In this document: one piece after another, positions 28,365 to 37,631 of the stretch | Layout of the letters: each line of letters starts with the position of its first letter | Numbering within the stretch: position 1 is the stretch's first letter | Source: GCA-2718815 sp963578105 | GTDB lineage: Bacteria > Planctomycetota > Planctomycetia > Pirellulales > Pirellulaceae | Direction: 5' to 3' | DNA: 64,000 nt | NCBI GenBank assembly: GCA_963578105.1 | Contig: CAUZBP010000001.1 | Span: 186,001-250,000, forward strand | Notes under the pieces: generated by a model | Databases searched by the model: none | Seen by the model: the letters and a program-made list of their open reading frames with translations, nothing else | Told to the model about the DNA's origin: nothing | Position numbers and translations under genes: made by a program

Positions 28365-29720
28365 ATGATGAAATTGGCAGAACCAGGGCGAACTCGAATC
28401 CACTACTTGGCAGGCCTGTGCGCACCAGTGTGCCGGTACAGCTACTACGTGGTGCTGTCCATGACGTGTTTTCTGTTTTCGTCGGTACCAGCCGTCGCCC
28501 AGTTGGCTGGGCCACCGGGCGGAGCCCAGTCGATGTCCGTGCCTTTTACGCCCGCCTTACCGGGTGTTTTCTGGATGGGTGCCACGCTCGCCAGTCATGG
28601 TTTGGGGTATGACGACGGCTACTACAGTGTGGGTACTAAGCAGCGGTTGCGAGAGGGGCGTTTGGGTGGCCGCTGGCTGACGGAGGTTCACGGTCACGTC
28701 TCTGCGGCAACGGGCAAACCGTTCGCCAATTTCGGCCTCGAACGGAACAAATGGGTCAAGCCTCTTGGACTGAATTTCGGTCTGAATGCCTGGTTTGATA
28801 TTGATGACGACCAACTGGAGTATGTCAATCAGACGTTTACTTCCTTTGGAGTAGGCGGCAACATTAAAACACAAATCATAGATTGGCGCATCAACGGGTA
28901 CATTCCGGTCGGTGACCCACTGGTTCAGACGACGGATCGGGCCAACGGAGGTTTTTACGGACACCATTTACTCTTCCTCGAAGGCATCGACAGCGCACTG
29001 CAGGGATTTGACACCGAGGTCCGTTGGCGTCCGGCACGGGCGGCGATGATTTTCGGTTGGATTGACGTCGGTGGTTATCACTACAAATCGCACGTCGTGG
29101 ATCCTTTCGGTGGAATGCGTTTGAGGATTGGATGTGAGCCGGTGAGTGGTGTGGAACTGAGTTTTGAACTAAACAACGATAGTCGCTTTGACACGACAGG
29201 GTTCCTGAGGGCAACGGTCATGTTCGGTGGCCGGGACCGGGTGCATGGAGACTACACGGCCACAGCGCGCGATCTTGAGCGAACGATGCGCAACCACCAC
29301 ATCGCCCGTTATCGCCAGGAGGCGGAACTTGCCATCGACCCGGACACAGATTTGCCTTACGTCGTTCTGCATGTTGACAACACGGTGAACGAAATAGGGG
29401 ATGGCAGCTTCGAAAAACGGTATGGTTCTTTGTTGGAAGCAGAGAATGCCTCCCAGACCGACGACATCATCTTCGTGTGGGAGGGTGATGGTACTACAAC
29501 GAACATGGATGCGGGTATCGTTCTCAAGGACCGACAGTTCCTCTTGGGGGATGGTGTCGAACACCTGATTCCCGTTCCTGGTGGGACATTGCTTACTCCG
29601 GAAACGATGGCGCTCTCCAACAACGTGGATGGCATACTTCCCGTCATTGAAAACCTGACGGGCGGGAACGTGGTTACCGAGGCGAACGACAATGTCGTTT
29701 TCGGAATTATCGAGCTCTAA
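28365..29720 (+). CDS. Inverse-autotransporter-like outer-membrane protein, passenger cut short
   Basis: 451 residues. After a signal-like segment (VLSMTCFLFSSVPAVAQ) a ~230-residue beta-barrel region resembles the inverse autotransporter (intimin/invasin-type) beta domain found in planctomycetes and chlamydiae. From ~residue 325 the usual passenger opening appears: PYVVLHVDNTVNEIGDGSFEKRYGSLLEAENAS, then DDIIFVWEGDGTTTNMDAGIVLKDRQFLLGDGVEHLIPV. In relatives this leads into a long parallel beta-helix; here the protein stops after NVVTEANDNVVFGIIEL, just as the helix should begin. No continuation is visible in another frame before the next gene at 29819. It may be a shortened but functional anchor or a truncated gene. 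Confidence 0.7.
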   Translation: MMKLAEPGRTRIHYLAGLCAPVCRYSYYVVLSMTCFLFSSVPAVAQLAGPPGGAQSMSVPFTPALPGVFWMGATLASHGLGYDDGYYSVGTKQRLREGRLGGRWLTEVHGHVSAATGKPFANFGLERNKWVKPLGLNFGLNAWFDIDDDQLEYVNQTFTSFGVGGNIKTQIIDWRINGYIPVGDPLVQTTDRANGGFYGHHLLFLEGIDSALQGFDTEVRWRPARAAMIFGWIDVGGYHYKSHVVDPFGGMRLRIGCEPVSGVELSFELNNDSRFDTTGFLRATVMFGGRDRVHGDYTATARDLERTMRNHHIARYRQEAELAIDPDTDLPYVVLHVDNTVNEIGDGSFEKRYGSLLEAENASQTDDIIFVWEGDGTTTNMDAGIVLKDRQFLLGDGVEHLIPVPGGTLLTPETMALSNNVDGILPVIENLTGGNVVTEANDNVVFGIIEL

Positions 29721-29818
29721 CCGTTGTTTTGCCGCCACGTGACGATCGTTAGTTCTCGCCACGGATATTTTCTGAGCGCAGCGATTTTTTCGGATCCATA
29801 GAGAAAAGAAATTTCGTT

Positions 29819-30790
29819 ATGCGAGTGCTCGTTGTTAAAACGTCTTCGTTGGGTGACGTTATTCACGCACTTCCTGCGTTAACGGATGCTGTCTGCGCCA
29901 TTCCCGACCTGCATTTTGATTGGATGGTCGAAGAGGCTTTTCAAGAAGTGCCTTCATGGCATCCGGCTGTCCAGCAAGTCATTCCTGTGGGACTGCGAAG
30001 GTGGCGCAAGCAGCCTTGGCAAGCGATTCGAAACGGCCAGTGGAAACAGTTCCGCTTGCGTCTTCGGAGGCAAAGGTACGATCGAGTGATTGACGCTCAG
30101 GGGCTGCTCAAAAGTGTGTGCCTGGCCCGGCTAGTACCCGCTCCCTGTATTGGGCTCGACCGTCGTTCGGCGCGCGAGCCGCTGGCTTCGTGGTTCTATC
30201 AAGAAGTGGTCCGGGTCTCTAAAAAGAAGCATGCGGTACAACGCATCCGGGAGCTTTTTGCAGCCGCTCTGCACTACGCTGTACCAGTGACTCCTGCCGA
30301 ATATGGATTGCCTCGCCGCAGCTTTTCCCCACTGCCGTTCGGTAAAAAACGTGTCGTCTTCATTCACGGGACAACACAAGCCGACAAGCTTTGGCCTGAA
30401 ACCTGTTGGCGACAGTTGTGCCGCAAACTGGGTGAGGAGGGATACGAGATTCGCCTACCCTGGGGCAATGAAAATGAGCGATTAAGGGCCCAACGGATTG
30501 CGGCTGGCCATACCAATGCGCAGGTACTTCCCCGGACGACGTTGAAGGACTTGGCCCGGGAACTTTTAGCTGCACGTGCGGTAGTCGCCGTGGACACGGG
30601 TCCCGGTCACCTGGCGGCCGCACTCTCGGTACCCACGGTGTCACTCTATGGAAGAACATCGTCGCAACTTGTAGGAACCTACGGAGAGAACCAGGTGCAC
30701 CTTTCGGGAAGGGGAACTGGTTGGTTGGACCTCAGTCCGGAGTCCGTCTATGAAAGCCTGGAGAATTGTGTGGCGAAGTTAGCCGCATGA
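29819..30790 (+). CDS. waaC: Lipopolysaccharide heptosyltransferase I-like glycosyltransferase (GT9)
   Basis: 323 residues with the GT9 heptosyltransferase features: MRVLVVKTSSLGDVIHALPALTDA at the N-terminus (the SSLGDVIH motif), VIDAQGLLKSVCLARL, GLDRRSAREPLA, and the donor-binding region VVAVDTGPGHLAAALSVPTVSLYGRTS. WaaC adds the first L-glycero-D-manno-heptose to Kdo in LPS inner core, acting at the cytoplasmic face of the inner membrane. The assignment to WaaC rather than a paralogue rests on the overall pattern. No other LPS gene is adjacent. Confidence 0.8.
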   Translation: MRVLVVKTSSLGDVIHALPALTDAVCAIPDLHFDWMVEEAFQEVPSWHPAVQQVIPVGLRRWRKQPWQAIRNGQWKQFRLRLRRQRYDRVIDAQGLLKSVCLARLVPAPCIGLDRRSAREPLASWFYQEVVRVSKKKHAVQRIRELFAAALHYAVPVTPAEYGLPRRSFSPLPFGKKRVVFIHGTTQADKLWPETCWRQLCRKLGEEGYEIRLPWGNENERLRAQRIAAGHTNAQVLPRTTLKDLARELLAARAVVAVDTGPGHLAAALSVPTVSLYGRTSSQLVGTYGENQVHLSGRGTGWLDLSPESVYESLENCVAKLAA

Positions 30791-31069
30791 GTGGTTGAGC
30801 CGCTTGCTGAACAGAGTCCCTGTTTTTCGTTCTTAGGCATCGCTTCCCGGGTCGTCTGATTTTTTCTCGGTTGCGAAGCGACTTCCACCGATTCCTGTCG
30901 GCAAGTGGTGCGCGGGTGCGTGCCTGTCCGTTGCCAGGTGTCGACAGATTTTGGGCGAGGACGGGTTGCCTACGAGTAACTGGTTGTGCCGGGCCGCCGG
31001 ATCCTGCAGTGTTGTGGGTGTTCTTGTTTCACGTTTCAAACCGAAGTGAAAGTTTCTGTCGTTACGGTG

Positions 31070-31094
31070 CATCATTACCGGGCCGGTAATGATG
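31070..31094. promoter_or_regulatory. 25-bp palindrome, candidate operator
   Basis: Arms CATCATTACCGG and CCGGTAATGATG are exact reverse complements with one G between them. It lies about 120 bp upstream of the amidohydrolase at 31216, in a 425-bp gap (30791-31215) that otherwise shows nothing. The length and perfection suggest a dimeric regulator site rather than a terminator, as no T-run follows. Confidence 0.4.
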
Positions 31095-31215
31095 GTGAAC
31101 GTTCGGATTCAACTTGGTATGCGTTAGGACTTTGTTGATTGCAGTCGCAGGTCCGTGAGAGTATGTTTGAACGAAGCGAGGTATGCAAAACACTTCTCTA
31201 GGGAATAGGCTTGAG

Positions 31216-32403
31216 ATGAATAAGTTCAGAATGGTGGTCGCGATACTTTTTGTAACAGCAGCAACATTGCGGGTTCAGGCGGAAGAAGGTCAGAAAACTC
31301 TCAACGGTAGAGAGGGTCGAGATCTGTCGATCAGATTTTTTCGGCCGCGCGCAGAATTGAAGGTATCGCAACACCACTTGAAGCGGGCTAAATTTCCTGT
31401 GGTCGATGTGCATTCGCATCTTCGCTTCAAACTTCCACGTGCTTATGCCGACTTGGACCATTTCGTGCAAGTGATGGACCGGAACAACATCGCAGTGAAC
31501 ATCAGTTTGGACGGTGGTCTTGGGGAGAGGCTGACCGAACATTTGGAGTTTGTAGGGAAAGATCATCCTGATCGATGCCTGGTCTTTGCCAACGTTGATT
31601 GGGTGGGTGATGGTGACCGCGAAGATCCGGCTTCATGGGCTTGCCATCGCACTGACTTTGCCCGCCATATTGTCACACTGCTCTCCCAGGCGAAGCAGGA
31701 GGGAGTAAGTGGCTTGAAGCTGTTCAAGCAATTTGGACTCGGATACAAGAATCCGGACGGCTCGCTGCTGCAAATCGACGACCTGCGTTGGGATCCGATT
31801 TGGCGGGCTTGTGGTGAATTGGGACTGCCGGTCATCATACACATTGCCGACCCAGCAGCTTTTTTCAGGCCCATCGACGAGACAAACGAGCGGTGGGAGG
31901 AGTTGTATCGCCATCCGGACTGGAGTTTCGAGGGCCCAGAATTTCCCGGGCGTGAAGCATTATTGGCTGCCCGTAACCGTGTGATCGCTCGACATCCCCA
32001 GACGGTATTTATCGGTGCCCATGTCGCGAATAACGCTGAGGACCTCCAGACAGTCGGACAGTGGATCGACACGTATCCCAATTTCTATGTCGAAATTGCA
32101 TCTCGCATCAGTGAACTGGGACGGCAGCCTTACACGGCGCGGAAATTCTTTTTGAAGTACTCAGATCGAATTCTCTTCGGAACCGACGGCCCGTGGCCTG
32201 AGCAGCGACTGAGTCTCTATTGGCGTTTTCTGGAGACTTTCGACGAATATTTTCCCTATTCCGAGAAAGAGTTTCCACCCCAGGGATTCTGGAGGATCTA
32301 CGGAATCGGACTGCCCGACGACGTGTTGTGCAAAATCTACCACGAGAATGCTGCGCGCATCATTCCCGGAGTCAGCGAGAGGCTGGCCAACCGAAGGGAT
32401 TGA
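31216..32403 (+). CDS. Exported amidohydrolase (Amidohydro_2 family)
   Basis: About 395 residues from the ATG at 31216, which starts a good signal peptide (MNKFRMVVAILFVTAATLRVQA); an ATG at 31183 would prepend eleven residues. The metal-dependent hydrolase motifs are visible: VVDVHSHLRF (HxH), SGLKLFKQFG with the conserved Lys, IIHIADPAAFF, FIGAHVANN and ILFGTDGPWPEQ (the catalytic Asp). The C-terminal helix DVLCKIYHENAARII is typical of the 2-amino-3-carboxymuconate decarboxylase/2-pyrone dicarboxylate hydrolase branch. The substrate is unknown. Planctomycetes often carry exported forms like this. Confidence 0.82.
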   Translation: MNKFRMVVAILFVTAATLRVQAEEGQKTLNGREGRDLSIRFFRPRAELKVSQHHLKRAKFPVVDVHSHLRFKLPRAYADLDHFVQVMDRNNIAVNISLDGGLGERLTEHLEFVGKDHPDRCLVFANVDWVGDGDREDPASWACHRTDFARHIVTLLSQAKQEGVSGLKLFKQFGLGYKNPDGSLLQIDDLRWDPIWRACGELGLPVIIHIADPAAFFRPIDETNERWEELYRHPDWSFEGPEFPGREALLAARNRVIARHPQTVFIGAHVANNAEDLQTVGQWIDTYPNFYVEIASRISELGRQPYTARKFFLKYSDRILFGTDGPWPEQRLSLYWRFLETFDEYFPYSEKEFPPQGFWRIYGIGLPDDVLCKIYHENAARIIPGVSERLANRRD

Positions 32404-32788
32404 CTCGGTTTTGTGTACCAGTTCCCAGTCGCATTCTCGCGGGTCTGGGCCATGCGGGTCGTTGGCCAGGACGGGGTGCCCAGGAACGGAATTGACGATA
32501 GGGGGCGTACCCGCCGAACGATTGGCGAGGGTCTGTATTGCGCTGAAATGCATCGACCCGTCCCGAATTACCGTAGTAAGAAACCCCGGAGATCCCGAAG
32601 TTACTGGAGTGCACCACGATCCTGCCCACCTGTAATGATGACATGAGACGTCCACCGCCCGGCATGTACAACCGAATGTTGTTCACGTTGGTGGTGATAC
32701 CCGGGAGGTGCGGAGCTAAACGCGTGTCAGCTCGAGATGAGCTGACCCACAAGAGAATCACAACGAAGGTGGCTGGTGATCGGAACAT
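32372..32788 (-). CDS. Possible small secreted protein
   Basis: 138 residues from the ATG at 32788, giving a plausible signal peptide (MFRSPATFVVILLWVSSSRA). A TTG at 32806 sits immediately after an AAAGGG, too close for a good ribosome site. The mature part is Gly/Arg/Pro-rich (SFGGYAPYRQFRSWAPRPG). The 3' end overlaps the convergent amidohydrolase by 32 bp. No family recognised; this may be a spurious frame. Confidence 0.35.
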   Translation of the reverse strand: MFRSPATFVVILLWVSSSRADTRLAPHLPGITTNVNNIRLYMPGGGRLMSSLQVGRIVVHSSNFGISGVSYYGNSGRVDAFQRNTDPRQSFGGYAPYRQFRSWAPRPGQRPAWPRPARMRLGTGTQNRVNPFGWPASR

Positions 32789-32982
32789 GGCAACGCGGCA
32801 GTTCAACCCTTTCGGACTCGTAGTATCATTTTAAACCGGCCGATTGCAGATGTACAGCAAATCCCACCAGGCGGGGGCGAATAGCATTCAAGACGATGAA
32901 AAATGATGCGGGCGCGAGACTTTCCGGGCCGCGATCAAAAGGTTCTCGAAGTCCCTGCACCGGGTTGGAAGAGCGCCCGGTG

Positions 32983-33891
32983 CTAAGGGGCCGGTTTTGA
33001 GGAAAGTAGTACACTCGCTTGAGGCGTCACGTCGTTGATGTTCGGTGGGACGTCGGCATCGATGTTTCCCAGGGCCCACTGAATTCCCCCGACGGCAATG
33101 GATTGGAATGCGGGGTTGGTCCAAATGTCCTCCCGATGCCCCATCGACGTGTAAAAAACTCGTCCCCGGCCTTCCCGGCGCGCCCAGGTGGAGGGAAAGG
33201 GCGGTCTCTGATAACCGGTTCCGTCCATGCCTTCGGTTTCCAGGACTAACAGTACATGCATGTCCTGGGCGAAATTTTTCAGTGAATACCACTCTTCGTG
33301 CAGCAAAAAAGATCCGCCCAACGATTCTATCCCTGGAAATGCCGGGTTGATGACTTTCATACGGGCCTTTTGCTGCCTTCCATGGTTCATGAATTCGCCA
33401 CCCAGCATTTCTATATAAGGATCCTTGCGGACCTGGTTCTCCGACGATTTGCCCGGGGTGTGAAATGTGTCGGATGCGCAATGAAATCCCACAAAGCCTT
33501 TGCCAGCCCGAATTGCGTTCAGGAACGCTTGTTTGCCGGCCGGGCTCATCGCGGGTTGTCCGTCTCCGGACGTGGTCGTTAAGTCACCGGTCGTAAAAAA
33601 GGAAAATGCAGCGTAGGATTCAAGATCGCCGTCGAAGATGCTGGCATCCTTGCTGGCTTCCACGTCAAACCCGTGCTTGTTTCCCAGCTCGATGAGGGCA
33701 TGTTCAGCATATGCCAAAGCGCCGTCGACGCGACGAACGACACCGTGTTGATAGCCGGCGGATTTCGTCAAGAAAAGAATTTTTTTCCGGCTGGGGGGAC
33801 TCGATTTGGCCGGCCCGGCCAAGGTGACTCCCGCCATCGCTGCTCCACCGGCCTGCAGGAGATCACGTCTGGTTATCCAATTTGCAGTCAT
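32983..33891 (-). CDS. ThuA-domain protein with Tat signal
   Basis: 302 residues. The N-terminus has a twin-arginine signal (TRRDLLQAGGAAMAGVTLAG). The rest matches the ThuA (trehalose-utilisation-like, glutamine-amidotransferase fold) family: KILFLTKSAGYQHGVV, YAAFSFFTTGDLT, IRAGKGFVGFHCASDTFH, then GGEFMNHGRQQKARMKVINPAFPGIESLGGSF and the late WARREGRGRVFYTSMGHREDIWTNPAFQ. The nucleophile region GFHCASD is intact. Members are common in planctomycetes and associated with sugar metabolism, but the reaction is not established. It is a monocistronic minus-strand gene. Confidence 0.85.
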   Translation of the reverse strand: MTANWITRRDLLQAGGAAMAGVTLAGPAKSSPPSRKKILFLTKSAGYQHGVVRRVDGALAYAEHALIELGNKHGFDVEASKDASIFDGDLESYAAFSFFTTGDLTTTSGDGQPAMSPAGKQAFLNAIRAGKGFVGFHCASDTFHTPGKSSENQVRKDPYIEMLGGEFMNHGRQQKARMKVINPAFPGIESLGGSFLLHEEWYSLKNFAQDMHVLLVLETEGMDGTGYQRPPFPSTWARREGRGRVFYTSMGHREDIWTNPAFQSIAVGGIQWALGNIDADVPPNINDVTPQASVLLSSKPAP

Positions 33892-34225
33892 GTTATTACC
33901 TTTTTGTAGAAACCCGTCTTTGTAGGTGGTCTGGGCGAAGCCGGCCCTGGTGATTTGAAATAAAAAAACTTTGTTTCAGCTGGATAGAATTTTAGAGATG
34001 AGTAGGATCAATCGGTTGCCCGCCATATAATCATTGCTGCGCAGAACCGTTCCGGTCACGTGATGATGAGGACAAAAAGCGGGGGGGGATCCGCGCCCCA
34101 TTTTACTGGAAGTGTAAGTGGCGTGCCATCATGTCAGTCTCCGCGCAGCTTTTCTCTCCCCGCGTTCGGCAACTCGCAAGAGTCCGCAGAGAACAGCTAA
34201 CCCCGGATAGAAGGATGTTATTCGA
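33892..34225. other. Divergent intergenic region
   Basis: This 334-bp gap separates the ThuA gene from the divergent MFS gene and should carry both promoters. A consensus TATAAT is present at 34026-34031, but no matching TTGACA-like box lies 16-18 bp before it. An eight-G run at 34081-34088 is also present. No coding sequence or clear operator was seen. Confidence 0.4.
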
Positions 34226-35785
34226 ATGAGCGGCAAAAGTGACGACAACTTGAAAGGGATTGGGACGGATTCTAACGCACCAAGCCCGCAGAAATTATCT
34301 TCCTCGCTTTCAGCGACAGGATGTGCACTTGTTTTGTCGACGGCGTTCCTGGGGTGGATGTTCTCCGGGGTTCAGATGGCGATCAACTCGGTTGCCATGC
34401 GAAATGCGTCGGAGGATTTGCTGCAGCGTGAATTTGTCGAACTGGGCGTTTCCAGCGACCAGCAGGAAACGTCAGCAGAACTCGACTCGGTTCAGGCACG
34501 TTTCGATGCGGACCACGATGGGAAATTGAGTCCCCAGGAAAAGACAAAAGCACGGGAGGGACGAATCGGTCAGTGGTTCGGTTGGATGATTGCCGCTTTT
34601 CTCCTGGGGGCCGCGGCAGGTGGTTATGTGTTTGGCTGGGTAGGTGATCGTTATGGCCGGGCCAAGGCGATGGCCTGGTCGATTTTATGTTATTCGTTAC
34701 TGTCAGGCATCAGTCCGCTTGTGCAGGATCCGTGGCAGCTTTGGTGGATGCGGTTTTTTACATGCATGGGCATTGGCGGCATGTGGCCCAACGGAATTGC
34801 GTTGGTTTCCGAAGCCTGGCCAAACATCTCCCGTCCGGTACTTGCCGGTGCGATCGGCACTGCGGCCAATGTGGGAATTATGATGATGTCGCTGATTACC
34901 ATTTTTTGTTTCGTAACGACGGATAATTGGCATTGGGTGATGTGGTTCGGAGCGACTCCCGCTTTACTGGGCGTCTTTGTTCTGTTCGTGGTTCCGGAAT
35001 CTCCACGTTGGCTCGCATTGAGATCGGGGCATGACGGAGGTGGAAGATCTGACGTCCGGCTGTCGGAAATTTTCCGACCCCCTCTTCTTAAGGCGACGCT
35101 GGTTGGTATTGCACTTGGTACGATTCCTTTGTTTGGTGGCTGGGGAAGTTCCAATTGGGCGAATGCCTGGGCAAGCCAGATCGGCGACACGACTCAGGTG
35201 CGGGAGGACAGCAGTCAAGCGGCTGACAGTCAAAACGCACCGAACACCCAAGCAACTACAGCAGCCGGCGAAGACAGGCTCAAGCAGTCTGATTCTCAAC
35301 GAGCGAAACCGGACGCGAGTTTAAAAGCGTGGGTCGTTTTTTCACGTTCCGCCCCGGGTTCGGTTAGCAGCCTGCTTGGCGGCGCACTCGCTCTCTGGCT
35401 GGGCCGGAGACGGTGTTACTTTATCATCAGCCTTGGTGCCCTCGTTTCGGCGCAGGTACTGTTTTGGTTCAATGAGCCGGGAAACCCCTGGTTTTTGTTC
35501 TGGAATGGAAGCCTGGGGTTCTTCAGCGGATTTTTCTTCGGTTGGCTGCCACTTTGCTTGCCAGAGATGTTCCCGACGCGGGTTCGTTCGACAGGAGCCG
35601 GTGTCAGTTTCAACTGGGGACGCATCCTGACAGCGGCGGGCGTTGTGGCCGCGGCAGGATTGTTAAAGACCACGTTTGACGGTGACTACGCGGCCATCGG
35701 TCGCCTGACGAGCTTCGTCTATGCCCTGGGAATGATCGTTATCTTTTTCACACCGGATAATTCCCGTGCGACTCTTGATGACTAA
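34226..35785 (+). CDS. MFS transporter with an EF-hand in an extramembrane loop
   Basis: 519 residues with an AAGGA ribosome site. TM1 (CALVLSTAFLGWMFSGVQMAI) is followed by a ~65-residue hydrophilic loop with a perfect 12-residue EF-hand calcium loop at residues 94-105 (DADHDGKLSPQE). TM2 (WFGWMIAAFLLGAAAGGYVFGW) and the MFS signature GWVGDRYGRAKAM follow. A second long hydrophilic insert rich in Gln/Ser/Asp lies between TM6 and TM7. The second half resumes with SLLGGALALWLGRRRCY and FPTRVRSTGAGVSFNWGR, a pattern near the sugar/organic-acid/sialate carriers. Substrate unknown. The EF-hand loop suggests calcium binding on the periplasmic side, which is an inference. Confidence 0.82.
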   Translation: MSGKSDDNLKGIGTDSNAPSPQKLSSSLSATGCALVLSTAFLGWMFSGVQMAINSVAMRNASEDLLQREFVELGVSSDQQETSAELDSVQARFDADHDGKLSPQEKTKAREGRIGQWFGWMIAAFLLGAAAGGYVFGWVGDRYGRAKAMAWSILCYSLLSGISPLVQDPWQLWWMRFFTCMGIGGMWPNGIALVSEAWPNISRPVLAGAIGTAANVGIMMMSLITIFCFVTTDNWHWVMWFGATPALLGVFVLFVVPESPRWLALRSGHDGGGRSDVRLSEIFRPPLLKATLVGIALGTIPLFGGWGSSNWANAWASQIGDTTQVREDSSQAADSQNAPNTQATTAAGEDRLKQSDSQRAKPDASLKAWVVFSRSAPGSVSSLLGGALALWLGRRRCYFIISLGALVSAQVLFWFNEPGNPWFLFWNGSLGFFSGFFFGWLPLCLPEMFPTRVRSTGAGVSFNWGRILTAAGVVAAAGLLKTTFDGDYAAIGRLTSFVYALGMIVIFFTPDNSRATLDD

Positions 35786-35877
35786 AGTGAGAAGTTCACC
35801 GGACTCGTCGTCAATAACCAGGCCGCAACAAGGCGGGGTTCTTAACAAAACCGGAAACCATCCTGAAGCAGTCAGGG

Positions 35878-37356
35878 TCAGGACAAATCGGGAATCACAT
35901 GGGGGTGGCGGTATTCGCGCGTCAGCAGGCCATTCGCTGCATCATTGTTCGTGAACCGTTCCCTCGTCACGTCCATCTCCAACTGAGCGCCAAATGTAAT
36001 TGCACCCGCCTCAATATCCACTTCATTTCGATCAAGATGAATGGCCATCTGATCGAAAGACTTGGAAAACAGGTGGTGAGAACGAAGTTGGTCCGCAATC
36101 GCTTGGGAATCTTCTTTGTTACCCAACTGGTGCGAGATGTTGCCGGTGTGGCACAGGGCGCTCGACAAGTGACCTTCCAGTACTTCGGCGTTCAAGTGAT
36201 CCCGTTTCCGTGTTCGAACTGCCTGGAGAAAGTTTTCGAAGTGAGGATCATCTTTCGAGCCCCGGGCGTTGACCGTCCAGGTTTTGATCCGGTTTCCATC
36301 CAGGTCAAAGGCGTCACATTTCGAGTGGTTGTTGCTTGCCAAAATATATCCCTGTTCACATTGGACGAGGACTCCGATCACCGAGCCGCGATGGTTGTCC
36401 ATGGGCCTCCAGGTTTTTTGGGCAGCCTTGGAGTGTGGAAGTCCACGCGTTTCAAATATCAGGGGCGCTTTCTCATAACCATGCAACACAACTTGAGTAT
36501 TAGGTGTATCTCCAGCATCCTGGTATCCCAGTCTTCCGCCGACACTGATTACCAGCGGTGACAGTGTCGATTCGCCCAGGAACCAACGTGCGACATCCAT
36601 TTGGTGGATTCCCTGGTTGCCCATGTCACCGTTGCCGGTATTCGAATCAAAATGCCAATCATAATGTAAACGTTTTCGATACAACGGTACTTTCGCAGCC
36701 GGACCGCACCACAGGTCATAATCAATAGTTTTGGGAACCTGCAGCGGCTGATCCAATCGCCCGATGCTTTTGCGAGGCTTGTAACACGTCCCCACGACGT
36801 ATTGAAGTTTTCCCAAGCCGCCGCTTTGGACGAACTCCACCGCCTGTTTGATCGCTGTACTTGATCGGCTCTGGGTGCCACACTGGACGATGCGGTCGTA
36901 TTTTCTGGCAGCGCGTACGAGCTGTTGCCCTTCCCAGACATTGTGCGAAACTGGTTTTTCGACATACACATCTTTGCCCGATTGGGCTGCCAGAATAGCG
37001 ATCAGCGAATGCGTGTGATTCGGAGTGGCAATCGACACGGCATCGATGTCCTTGCGATCGAGGATGCGTCGAAAGTCTTGTTCGGTGTCAACATGCACGG
37101 GGTCACGGCCATCGTCGCCCGCGGTCCCCAGGGACTCGGCCGCTCGGTGCAGAACCTGCTCGTCACAATCACAGACGGCGACCAGTTGTTGGCGGAATCC
37201 GCTCAAGTGTGCGCCGCCACGACCTCGAAGCCCGATCACTGCGACTCGAATATTTTCGTTGGCGCCGTAGGCCTTATTAAAACGACCCAGTGGCAATGTT
37301 GTCGCTCCTGTCGCCGCGACCGCCGTTTTCAACACCCGCCTGCGAGTAATCTTCAT
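35878..37356 (-). CDS. Gfo/Idh/MocA family oxidoreductase with Tat signal
   Basis: 492 residues from the ATG at 37356, which has GGAAGG six bases upstream and starts a Tat-like signal (MKITRRRVLKTAVAATGATTLPLG). The Rossmann fold is clear: IRVAVIGLRGRGGAHLSGF, the AVCDCDEQ strand end, DIDAVSIATPNHTHSLIAILAAQSGKDVYVEKPVSHNVWEG with the family EKP motif, and GDMGNQGIHQMDVARWFLG in the C-terminal domain. These enzymes act on sugars or inositols with a tightly bound NAD(P). Exported Gfo/Idh proteins are very abundant in planctomycetes. Substrate unknown. Confidence 0.88.
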   Translation of the reverse strand: MKITRRRVLKTAVAATGATTLPLGRFNKAYGANENIRVAVIGLRGRGGAHLSGFRQQLVAVCDCDEQVLHRAAESLGTAGDDGRDPVHVDTEQDFRRILDRKDIDAVSIATPNHTHSLIAILAAQSGKDVYVEKPVSHNVWEGQQLVRAARKYDRIVQCGTQSRSSTAIKQAVEFVQSGGLGKLQYVVGTCYKPRKSIGRLDQPLQVPKTIDYDLWCGPAAKVPLYRKRLHYDWHFDSNTGNGDMGNQGIHQMDVARWFLGESTLSPLVISVGGRLGYQDAGDTPNTQVVLHGYEKAPLIFETRGLPHSKAAQKTWRPMDNHRGSVIGVLVQCEQGYILASNNHSKCDAFDLDGNRIKTWTVNARGSKDDPHFENFLQAVRTRKRDHLNAEVLEGHLSSALCHTGNISHQLGNKEDSQAIADQLRSHHLFSKSFDQMAIHLDRNEVDIEAGAITFGAQLEMDVTRERFTNNDAANGLLTREYRHPHVIPDLS

Positions 37357-37631
37357 TTTGTGCCTTCCGTTTTCAAAAGGGTCGTAAGCCAACTGACTGG
37401 TCGGAACGACTGCGCGCAACTAGGAGACTTTGAGTTTCAGACATTCTAGGACAGTCTAACCCATTTCAACTGGCGTAGCAATTTCAATGACCTAAAGCAT
37501 TAGATCAGAGGGATTTCCAGTATCCGCCTGGGCATCCGAGACGCTTATCCGTACGGGCGCAATGGTGACGGATCAAGAAAGGAACTCGGCAGATTCGTGG
37601 TTGGACCGGTGGTTGCTTCCGTGTTTCAACG

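Noticed and set aside
34026..34031. TATAAT as a promoter for the MFS gene
   Set aside because: No acceptable -35 box at 16-18 bp and the distance to the start is about 195 bp; too weak to call.
34081..34088. G8 run as a phase-variation tract
   Set aside because: It is intergenic and not within a promoter spacer or coding frame that could be identified.
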